Source: Lineus longissimus | Taxonomy: Eukaryota; Nemertea; Pilidiophora; Heteronemertea; Lineidae | DNA length: 60,000 bases | Assembly (NCBI RefSeq): GCF_910592395.1 | Contig: NC_088320.1 | Location: forward strand, 4,838,001 to 4,898,000 | Reading direction: 5' to 3' | Shown: piece by piece, positions 1 through 11,400 of the stretch | Layout of the letters: every line of letters begins with the position of its first letter | Position numbering within the stretch: the stretch's first letter is position 1 | Notes under the pieces: generated by a model | Seen by the model: the letters and a program-made list of their open reading frames with translations, nothing else | Told to the model about the DNA's origin: nothing | The model's database searches: none | Made by a program: the position numbers and the translations under genes

Positions 1-5
1 TCTAA

Positions 6-160
6 GATAAGCCTGCCTCAGAATGTAAGGAACCATCACTGATAATTGGAGACCATTGTCAAAACCATCCAGTCCATTCTCTGATAAGACTGCCTCAGAA
101 GCTGTATAAGGACCCATCATTGATAATCGGGAAACTTGTCACCAGTCCGCTGTCCGATGA
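6..160. repeat. 77-bp direct repeat, two copies
   Basis: The block starting gataag-ctgcctcagaa recurs at 6 and 83 with matching 'catca(c/t)tgataatYgg' segments; a third degraded start is seen near 155. It may extend left of the window. Confidence 0.65.
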
Positions 161-1486
161 GTCCGAAGCTATATTAATGATATCAACAATGGATTGATGA
201 TATGACCCTTTTGTTTGATATGCAAAAATGCCGTATCACATAAACATCAGAACAAAAGAAGATGATAAGTTTCATAGAATTTTATTTTGAAATACTCTCA
301 CTGCAGAACAAATCCACATTTCCTAAGTTCAGAAATAAAAATACAATAGGAAAATATCAGGATAAAACAATAATATCACAGAGTGTTGTGTGTTTGTTTG
401 TTGCCTACGCCATAGTTTATGTAAGACTATCTCTCTGAGAGTTTTTAAACTTATCACTAACCACCTAATACCAATTATCACCTCATTTACACATATCAAT
501 CATACAACCATTTCCAGAAGTTTACTAGAAGCAAACAACCTCCCCCCCGCACCCTTCTGAGAGGTTCGATATTACCCATATGTTTGAAAAGAGTGTTTAC
601 TTCACATGTTCTTCAAATGCCCAGCTCAACAAGATGAAACCCGCATTGTTTATAGAAAGGCAAATGTAATGACACAACCATTTGTCACTCTGCACTTGTG
701 AAAATAAGGTGAAAGCCGACTTGAAAATAAAGTGAAAGCCCATGCAAATACCTTGCCAAAACTCACTCTTTGTTTTCAATCAACGACTTTCATTTGGCAC
801 TTGAATAACTTTCATTTTGTCAATACATGCAAGGTCTCGATTAACATTTTCCATGCAGACGTGGCCAGTGCTTATCAGAGTTGTGCTTATCAGAGTTCTA
901 TTTCGTTGGCCAACATTTTTCAGTTGAATGAGATTACTGGTCAAGTAGGCCTACCCGAGTGGGTGGTCCTAATCAATCAATCACTGACCTCATTGCAATT
1001 TATCAATAAGTCTGCATTCTGCCATGCAGGCATGACTAATTTTTTGAGAGTGTCAAATCTACAACATCATTCATTTTTGGGCCAAACAAGACGTCAACCA
1101 AGACCTATCTAATCGTTTCTTTGCATTTTAAATATCCTTAGACGGAATCAATGACATAATAAGAGGAATTATAATATATACTCCAAGAATTATAATACTG
1201 ATGTTCAATTTATTGTTTTAGTAATATACATGTACATAATACAAGCAAGAATTGATAGAGACTAGTCTTTATTAATTCTTGATAAGGCCTACTGGTAACT
1301 GGACGGAGATGAATGCCACATTGTAGAAAAGTGCCAAGATTCAATTTTCTGGGTCTCCATCAATGGGTATGGTATCTATTTGAGGGTGCGTATCAGTACC
1401 TTCTACTTCTATCAGGGTAAGATTTGCATTTAAGACATAGAATTGTATAATTACCTAGGTCCGGTTGTGAGAAAGCATGTTAGCTT

Positions 1487-1508
1487 ACAACATATGTTGA
1501 TATGTTGT
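1487..1508. repeat. Small inverted repeat
   Basis: Two 9-bp arms separated by gttg. It is embedded in a stretch rich in ACATGT/ACAACATG words. Function unknown. Confidence 0.5.
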
Positions 1509-2189
1509 TTCATGTACATCAATGCACATCAATGCACATGTAACAACATGTCAGCATGATGTCATGAGCCGACATGTTTTGTAACGGTCCAAGAGGATAT
1601 TTACAGTCTAAAATGAAACATTAAAAAAATTCTTAAAATTTTTTTTTGGCCATCCCAAAAACGTTCCCTCAAACAAATCCTGGCAGGTACACTAATTTTG
1701 TACCTTGCAACCTGATTTTATACAAAAACAGAATATACAACATGAGGTTCATTCAAATAACAGCTCAAAACCGCATGTGTCAAAATTTATCTGTTATGAT
1801 TAACAGGTCCGCATACTGGACCCAAGTCTGGCAATGAAATGGACTTAACAAACAGATGATATGTACAAATAAAAAAGTACAAACTGGTTTTAAATAGTGA
1901 TATTATATGATATACATGTACAAATATACAAGCATATGATAACCTGACCATGTATAACTCGTATTAAAGGTGGACAATAGGCAGGAGCTTCAATAAATTC
2001 GTATGTACAATAACTGCATTACAGCACTGTGTGTGACTGCATTTCCATTTTCTTGGACTACCAGTAATAACGAATGGCGTGCCCCGATAAAATGACCATT
2101 TAAAGCACATTTTGATTCATAAAAACCAACAAATATGTAGTTTTCTTGACTTCAGATGATTGAGATTCCTCTGTAATCAAAATTGCTAT

Positions 2190-2195
2190 TTTATT
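2190..2195 (-). promoter_or_regulatory. Possible polyadenylation signal of the TRPM2-like gene
   Basis: AATAAA on the minus strand, 89 nt after the stop codon. It is the first such hexamer downstream. Other TTTATT matches lie farther away (for example near 282), so a longer 3' UTR is possible. Confidence 0.4.
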
Positions 2196-2283
2196 ATGCT
2201 TTTTCAAGGATCCTTTATAGACAAGGATCTTCAGCAGGCTATCCCAACAGCTGAAGTATTCGTTTTGAGTCCTAATTGCTGTT

Positions 2284-2400
2284 TCAGAAAGCAGCGTCCC
2301 GTAATTCTGCAACTTTCTTCAGTAAGGCAAGATGGCCGCCGTAGAGTATTTCTGAGGAGGACACCATCTGCCAACCCACTGCTTCCACTGAGTTACCGGC
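2284..2400 (-). CDS. TRPM2-like exon 31, C-terminus
   Basis: Residues 1604-1641 and [33 protein letters not shown], ending RDAAF. It matches the 'AGDDAxxVxW...LYAxHxxLL' end of NUDT9-type domains. Acceptor attccag, phase 0. Too short for ordinary ORF calling but the homology and phase fit well. Confidence 0.9.
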   Translation of the reverse strand, partial: AGNSVEAVGWQMVSSSEILYGGHLALLKKVAELRDAAF

Positions 2401-5400
2401 CTGGAATTATTCAAACAAGAATGAAACAACACCACAGACTGGGAAAAGTTTAGGTTAGAAATTATTTCTATATGTGTGAATCGCTACAGCAAATGGAAAT
2501 GTTCAAATTGCATTTTCAAATATTAACTGAAGGAAATAACGCCAAATTAAAATAACGCCAGCGTTAGTGAAAATATTTGTTTTATCAACTTGGCCCTGCC
2601 TGGAGTCTCACGCCAACTGTGGAGGTCAAGGTCAAATCGGGGACCTCTCGGCCGCCAGCATCCTGCATCTTGGAGCCTAATTTACTTACCCGCAGTTGGA
2701 ATGGATTCAGTGTCTGGCCGTCGTCGTCATGGTAATTGACTGCGATAGTTTCCAGCCAGGCGTTGTCAGTATTGCGCGGGTCGTCCGTGTAACCTTTGTA
2801 TACCTGTAATAACAGAGAAATGTGTTAAGTCATTGCACTACAAACTCTGGTTTCCTAACACATAAGTAATTTCCCTGTATCAAAACTTACCACTGTTCCT
2901 CCAGTTTTAAACAAGTTGTCAAGTTTAAGTCGAACAGATGCCTGCTGTTTCTTGTCCTGAGCGTATGTACTCATGGCCTCCTGGGTGAACTCGGCTTTGA
3001 GACACTCGTAGACCTGGTCTTCTCGCGTCTTGTTGGTGATAGACTGAAAGGGAGAGAAGCACATGTTTCATTACAAAAACACCATGCCTATTCCTTGAAG
3101 ATCGCATAGATCACATCAGCAGTAGCGCAGTGGAAGAGCATCAGCCTAGGAGGAGGGCGTTATGTTATGTTAAACGCAAAACATCTACAATATACACCAC
3201 AACGTGCCAATCCGTGCTTGCTACATACCCCAGGAAGAGCCCACTGTTTGGAATCCTTCCGCTCAACAGCAACAAACTCCAACACTTTCTTTCCCTCAGA
3301 ATAAACGGGCTGTCCATTGATGTCACGCTTCCATCTTGTGACAATTGGATCCGCTGCAAAGTTCGGTCCCCAGCGGCCCAAGAGACCTCGGCCCGTCAGC
3401 CCTGTGCGTCCGAATGGATTCTTCGGGATACTGTCTTCAACGACGTATGGCCCCTCGAAACTTATCCTACTGACTGAGTGAAGATTGTCATACTCGTTGA
3501 ATAAGATGACAGGTCGGCTTTCTACATTTTGGCTGAAAGATGACAGGGAAGAATTTTAGATCCTATACAACAGTGGAACCTCTATAAAGAACACCCTCAG
3601 GACTGACAAGTGCTGCCCTTAATAGAGAGGTGTCCTGATTAGAGAGGTCAAATTGAATGGCAACTGCACTGCTGGGTCTCTTCACTAAAATCAAGACCGG
3701 GATGGTAGACCAGTGGGCTCTCGTGGTAGCCTGGGCTCTGGCGTACACAAGTGTTCAAGGGGGAGTGGGTACTGGAAATTGAGCATCCTACTAAAGAATG
3801 CCCCAAAGCAATCAATGATCATATCACATATATCAAATACTTACAAAGCTAGCAGATCCACATCGGCCCAATGTGGTTTCAAACGCAACACGTCTGGATG
3901 TGTGAAATTGACTGGTGCATATTCCGGGAACGGTTCCTGAGGAACAAAATCAACAAATATTCAGAATTGTCACAACTTAATCATAAGAATCAAGAGCCTC
4001 ATAGCCATAGTGGTTACACTGCACAGCATTCGTCAGCCCAAAGCTAATCCACCCTACACTTAAGTCTTGTACTACCTTCGCTGAGTGCAGTGCAGTGATC
4101 AGTTGAGAGTCAAATCTACACTGAACGCTTTTGCTGCTGGTGACGTGCACAGCATGTCATGCCACGTGTCCCCTCGGGTGCAGGTGACTTGCACAGCATG
4201 TCATGTACTAATAAGGCATACATTCATAAATACAGGGCGGTAGCCCCTCCAAATATGCTATATGCACTGGGGAATACTAGTTTGATCCAAATACTATAGA
4301 TGGGAACACTTTTGAATATGATTTGAGCACGAGGATAGATGTACTGCTAAGCCACTGCTAAGTCCTGGGTGGTGCTGAGGCCACAAATGGTGTCTGCAGT
4401 GAAAGCGTTAAACTTTTAAAAAAACAGTAACTTGCCTTCCAGGACACTTTACTATCAGGGAGTTCAAATCGCCGTACAGGTGGGACCGACTGTGGATATG
4501 GTGAAGTCCTAGACCGTACGTTTAATTTGACCTGAAGGTCAATATTATGTTCTACGACCTTTTTCACCTCTTTGGCTTTCAACTCCTCTTTTTGTTTTTC
4601 TGAAATTAACAAAGTGATAGCAAATTACAGTGCTGTCAATGCCACCGCCTCTTATTCAGGATGTCCCAGAAGAAACGTTCACTTAGATCTGACCAGAAAT
4701 GTTAGTTGTGCTTCTATCTATCATCTAATACCTGTGATTTTTGTGTTTCCACAAATTGATTGTCAGATTTACGCCATTTTTATTTTGTCCCTGAGTGACC
4801 CTCCCACCGCCTGTCTAAATTTGCTGCATCAAAGTCGATAGGACTCACCCAAACACAGGATTAAAACAGTTTTTTTTAAAACATGGAAGCGCAAAAAGCA
4901 CACATTATGAAGATGGTCAAGATCCCTACAGCTACAAGTAGCTGCAGACCAGTGATTTTAGTTGCATGTAATGAATAACACACATTGCTGCAATAAAAAT
5001 CACTTGTCTGCCATGCGCTTTACTAAACCACAGTACTTTACACATAACACTATTTAGAGTTAGAAAAAAATTGATGCTATTAAGCTACACAGCCTTGGTG
5101 TCTCATAAAACAAGAAATGAAGAAAAGGGACAGAAATTAAACGGCTCACATTAGTAGCACAAATACACCAATAAGTGGTACCATCAAAGGATTGGTAAAA
5201 GTGGCCCATTTAATAAAATTTAAATGGCAAACTAAGAAGCTGCATACCAGATTTTATTGTCCCAGTTCCATTTTTCCTTCATTCAAATCAATATCTGCAG
5301 ACCAGAATCTGTCACAGGGGTCGATTTCCAATTTATTTCTATTTCATTTCTGCTTCGTTTCTTCATTTCACTCTAGTTTTTAACGAACAGCGTTGGCCTT

Positions 5401-8400
5401 TTAAAGCACTAATGATTTAGACAGCTCACAAACAAGCAGGCAAGAAAACAGGTGAATAAAGAAATGTCAGAGGCAATGACAGATTGTCGACAGTTTTTTT
5501 AGTGGTATGAATCCATTCACCACCATGGGGAAATCATTCTGACCCCAGGTTTTAATGAGGCAAGTGCTGGTTATGGGTCTCTGGTCATCCTGTCCCTTTC
5601 ATCGCAGTTGAAGAATTACAGCCTTGCCCGATACACAGTCTTTCGTCTTTAAACAAAGCCCCCTCACACCTAGGCCTTAATTCCCATTGTGTCTTATAAA
5701 AGGGTCATAACGGAAAACCATGAAACCTCTTTCATTGGGGTTGATAGACCTAAACCAGCTGGAGCAAAGAAACGTAATGAATGTTTTCCAAGTTCCCCAG
5801 ATCCCAACGAGTCAGGCCTGGCGATCGATGGACTCGGCATGAACCGACTCAGAAAGACCAGAGAGCCAAAACTTGCCTCATAACTTGGGAGTCTGAGGAC
5901 ACAGATGCCCCTATCTGTACAGGGAGTTATTAAGATTAGCTAAAGCCATCTATCAGTTTTTGACGGTGATCAAGATTATCTCACTGTGGAGTTTTTGTAG
6001 GTAGGATTCACGCCGGGCTGAAAAAGGGTACACAAGACAAGGAGGATGAAAAACTATAGGTGGCAGTTGGGTTCCGGAGTCTTCGAAGGAGTGTTACCTT
6101 CAGATGTATTGGACATTATACATGTAGGCGTGTCTGTGACTAGAGGCAAAATATGACATTGTTAAATTAGTAGCCACAGGTTAACATTTAAATCTATTTC
6201 AACATTCAATTGTATGATTAACAGCTACCACTGCCAGTTTTAGGTGGTTTATTGTTGATAACACATGTACATGCTTTTGAAGAAGTGCAACACTCGAAAA
6301 TAGTTTTACGACGATTTGCGATTGTAATTAAAACTCACATTGAAAAGCAATTTGATGCTGACATACAATTACTGAATGGTGCATTCAAGAAAAGACTGAT
6401 GCAAACGTGAAATTATACACCGCCCTCTTTTTCATAATATCACACATTTTACCTTTGAATGAGGCCCTTCTTATGAGGCTATTCTTGGCGGCTGCCAAAA
6501 TAATGCATCAGAAAAAGTTCGATTTGCTTTCAGAAACGTACAAAAGGACCAAAAATTGGCTCCACTCTCAGAGCTTGAAGGTGGGTTTATACACCAATGC
6601 ACAACTATCAGTGTCCCACACGCGGACAAGACCTGGACACCGTTGTGAAGAACAAGGTTTGTGTTGGCGCCCAGATTTTGATCGTGTGTCAAAGTAATGA
6701 ACCACTTCAAGTTTTCATCCACGATTCTCATTGTCTGTGAAATCTTTGATCCATCCAATGGAGAGGAACAACTTTGGTAAAACGATAATAAAACTATTTT
6801 ACAAACTAAACCTAAGAACAGATTAGATGCCTTGTTCTACCTCTGCTAGTAAGCTCAGGTGTTGTGGATGTTGACAACACTGGGTAGCTCTGGCTGCCAA
6901 GCCATTTACCAGTAGTTAAAGTAACCTGAACCTACTACCTATGAGATGCTTACCAAGCTGCTTCTCTCTCTCCATGTCGGGCAGTTTGGGTGGCCCAGAT
7001 TTTGCACCCATCTTGTTTTCTGTCATGGCTGCGATTATCCAATCGAGGGCTTTGGAAGTTCGCGACATCTGAAGGGATTTAATCAATCGTTTATTTGAAA
7101 ACTTTTAGATGGTTTAAACCATGCACTGATTTTTTCGGAGAACTGCAGAACAAATACACACTTCTACCTTGTGGACCCAAATGAGAATTGTGGATTTTCA
7201 TAATGAATTCTCTGATGTACAAGAAAATGATCTCTTGTCTACAGGTAAAACCAATTATCGTTGGGTTTGATACCAATCCCAGGTGATCATTGATCCTTGT
7301 CACAGGAACCTGCAATGACAATCCAAACCAGCGTTTTTTTGAGGCTGACAAAAATCGCTTGGAAAATCTGGGGCCCACTTACATGATCCTCCAAGAACTG
7401 TAGCTTTTTCTCCACTGCCAGAGGTACACTTTGTTCAACTGCCCCGGCCACCACGACTGCCTTGGCACTAGATGCATCGCTCGCCGATTGTTTGGAGTCT
7501 GTCTGAAGTTCATCGAAGCGGGAGAAAAGTTGATCAACCCTGTTGGAGAAAGACAATAAATATTGGAATCAATACTCTCTGATTTTGAGGGACTTCCGGT
7601 ATGGCTGCCGAGTGAGAGAGACGTGTCATCTGTGCTCCGGTAAAAATCATCAAGTACCACATCATTTGAACCAGAAAACAACTCTCAATCAGTCAAAAGC
7701 ATGACCCACTCTGGTCGCAATAGGAATAGGAATACTTCAAACAACACACCCCCTCCAACACCGAACAAAAAGTCAAGAATGGATGAGGATTCAGAAACAA
7801 TGGAAGCGACAAGGGGGGCGGATCGACCGCCATCTTCCAAAGATGGCCAGGCGGACATCAGAGATCATATGTTTGTGAATGACTCCTCCGGCACCGATTT
7901 CGTTGTGAAAGACTTTGGGGATATTGGACGTTGTTTCAAAAAGCTGGACTTATCATTTAAATGCGTTAAGTCGGATATCGCGGCCCTGGCGAAGAGGGTG
8001 GGCTCCGTGGAGCACGAACAGAGGATTATGAAGGAGACCTACTCAAAGCTCGAAGCTGAACTGATAGCCCAGGATCTCTGGGCCAGAAAATGGAACATCA
8101 GGATCCTCGGAATCGTGGGCACTCTGAACGAGAGTGCCATTGAAACTGAAAAGTTTGTACGACAATTCTTTATTGACATTTTGCAAATAGACAAATCAGT
8201 AGTTGGCATGATGGGATTCCAGGCAGCGCATCGCCTACCCAGTGGGGATGAGAACCGCAGAGCGATTATCATACGTCTCGTGAACCTGGCTCATAAGGAC
8301 ATGATATTTAATGCAGCCAAACGCCTAAAAAAGCACCAAGGTTACAGCATCGTACAAGATCTTCCACGACAGCTGGTCGGGGAAAAGAAACGCCTTCTCG

Positions 8401-11400
8401 GGATCAAAAAGGATCTTCCGGCCCACGAACGGGCTAACGCTAAACTCAGGTACTCGAGGAAAAGTCCATTTCTTGAGTTATACGTCGGATGGAGGAAAAT
8501 TGCCTAAAGGCATTTTATGTAAATGATTATACTCCGACTGATTTGAGGATTAAGGATTTTTATGCACTCATCATTATTGTTTCGGTCCGCTGATTAATGG
8601 TAAGCATTCGCCAGACTCTTTCGGATCTTATAAGGATTTTTCATCGTTGCATCTATACGTATAGCTTTATTCCGTGACTAAAGGATGAACATGTCTGCTT
8701 CGTGAACTCTTGTTGCACCTCTACCATGCAGTCCCAAGTGTGTGTCTATTTTAGATGAACTGTGCATCGATACAGTGGAATAGTTATCTGTCAACACTGG
8801 CCTCCGGACCGGGTTTCCGGAGTCAGGTTTCTTACTTACTACAGTGGCACATTTGAGGTCACACTCACAGAGTTTTCTCATCAATGAACATTTTTTACCG
8901 TGAGCCATTCTTAGTAATTGCTCAGTGACTGTTTCGGATGAACATTCTATTGTTATGCATGTTATTTTATACATATATTAACCTTAGTGACGTAGTTTTA
9001 GTTTTACAAACATTTTACCAAAACATTCTTCTAATGAGCGGCTTATTATCATATATGGAACATAGACTATTTTTTGTATCACGTGGCGACCTACATCATG
9101 GACCTAGCAACCTAACTCTATATGAGTGCACATTTAGACTCGCTACGTATTTGTAGCTTGAATACAAATGGTCTCGGGGATAGTAAAAAGCGTAGAGATA
9201 TTTTCACATGGTTAAAGAGGAAAGAATATGACATCTGTATGTTACAGGAAACACATTTTACTTCTAAACTTGAGAGCTGTATCAGAGCCGAATGGGGTTA
9301 CCAGGTGTACTTTGCTAGTTACTCCAGCAATAGTAGAGGTGTGGCCATTCTTTTTCGAAATTCCTTCCCTTTTCAAATTAGCAACACATTCATTGACCCT
9401 GAAGGGCGATATCTCATTTTAAGTCTGACAGTTCGCGGTGAAGCCTTTAACCTTATGAGCGTCTATGGCCCTAACCAAGATTGCCCAAGCTTTTTTAAAT
9501 CCGTTCAATCTAAACTAGAAACCCTTCATTCAGGCAGCTTAATAATTGGTGGCGATTTCAATGTTGTCCAAGACTATGAACTAGATATTCTCAACATAAG
9601 CGGAAAAAACAATGTCAAGGCTCATGAAGCTGTAGCTGAAATGCAGAACGACCTGGACTTATTTGACCCCTGGCGTGCTACTAACCCATCTTCCAGGATA
9701 TATACTTGGCACTCAAGGCGGAAGCACAGTCGTATAAATTACTTTCTAGTTTCCTCTGATCTGACAGATGTTATTAAGCATTGTGAAATTAAGGCTGGTT
9801 ATAGAAGTGACCATAGTGTTATAGAACTAGGGCTGTTTCTGCCCAATGATGAACAGGGCCGTGGTCTATGGAAATTTAATAACTCCCTTCTGAGGGATAA
9901 ACAATTTGTTCGGGAAGTAAAACAATGTATAAGTGACACTATTGCGCAATACTCAGCTGCACCCTACCCGTCGGACATTCCGTTATCTGAGCTCCCCTTA
10001 AAAATTGAGGACTCACTTTTCTTTGAAACGTTGAAGCTCCAAATTCGAGGCAAAACTATTGCATACTCATCAGCGAAAAAGAAGGAACTGGACAAGAAAG
10101 AAAACGATATCAATAAGACAATTGAACAATGTTTTGCTCATCTTTCGGATAATCCTGTCGAAATCAATTATCAGTGCCTTCAATATGTTCAAAATGACTT
10201 AAAACTACTCAGAGAACCGATGGTGGAAGGCACTATGTTGCGCGCAAAGGCAAGATGGAATCTACATGGCGAACGGAATTCAAAATATTTCTGTAATCTA
10301 GAAAAACGACATTATCGGGAAAAAACAATGAATCTTCTCATTGACTCGAATGGTGCGGAAATAGTTGGTAATGAAAACATTTTACTCGAGCAACGGAACT
10401 TTTATGCTGACCTATATAGGGCCCGTTCTGTAACTTCGAAACCAGAGTATGATAGTATATTCTTTCCAAAGGAGAGCGACTTTTTAATCAAACTGAACAA
10501 TGACGAAAAGGAACAATGCGAAGGTGATGTAACTAGTGCGGAATGTTTAGAGGTGTTGAAAAATATGAAAAACGGAAAGAGTCCAGGATCATCCGGTTTT
10601 ACAGTTGAGTTTTATAAATTTTTTTGGACGGACGTTAACCCATTTTTAGTCAGATCTTTTGATGCGGCATTAGACAACAATTCACTCTCCATAACACAAC
10701 GACAAGGTGTGATAACTTGCATTCCCAAACCAGGGAAATCTAAAGATTACCTAAAGAACTGGCGCCCTATCTCGCTTCTGAATGTGGACTACAAACTTTT
10801 ATCTGGAGTCATGGCGAATAGAATGAAACTTTATTTAGACAAATTAATATCTCCGCATCAAAAAGGCTTTATGAAAGGTCGATATATTGGTGAATGTACA
10901 AGACTCATGTATGATATAATTCAGGAACTAGACAAGCGAAACGCGGCAGGTTTAATTCTTTTGCTCGATTTTCAAAAGGCTTTTGATACTCTAAGTCATT
11001 CTTTCCTTGACAAAGTCCTCGATTATTTTAACTTTGGTGATACCTTTAAAAAGTGGATAACAATATTATATACTAACAGTGAGAGTCGGATAATTCAAAA
11101 CGGATTTCTGTCAGCCAGTTTCCCAGTACAAAGAGGGGTGCGACAAGGGGACCCCTTGTCCCCTTACCTATTCATTTTGGCAACACAGTTGCTGACAGCT
11201 GCCCTCGTCGAACACCCGGATGTTAAAGGTATCAATATTGACAGTTCTGAATTTCTCATCAGTCAATATGCGGATGACACCGATTTATTCCTTGAAAACG
11301 ATCAGGAGACTTTCTGCACTGTCCTCCATATTTTAGAGGCATTTGCAGACTGCTCAGGTCTGCATCTTAATTATGATAAAACAGTTGTGGTTCGAATAGG

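Larger units (their letters stand above)
1..2189. other. 3' flank of the TRPM2-like gene, no gene seen
   Basis: AT-rich DNA without a coding region I can support. It holds a 77-bp direct repeat (1-160), an inverted repeat at 1487-1508 (arms acaacatat and atatgttgt) and a terminus-like fragment of the second MITE family near 1968-1994. It may include distal 3' UTR. Confidence 0.6.

Noticed and set aside
143-175. Hammerhead-like gatgag...cgaag string
   Set aside because: No stem II and incomplete core; it is a decayed copy of the 77-bp repeat.
732-1112. 126-codon plus-strand frame near the window start
   Set aside because: No domain, low-complexity composition, no splice or promoter context; likely chance.
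2584-2689. Read-through of exon 30 past its donor as an alternative C-terminus
   Set aside because: It lacks the AGxxAxxVxW...LYxxH pattern that exon 31 supplies after a clean splice.
6471-6758. 95-codon minus-strand frame in intron 25, with an acceptor-like ttcacag
   Set aside because: The required phase-1 entry hits a TGA within a few codons, and there is no TRPM resemblance.
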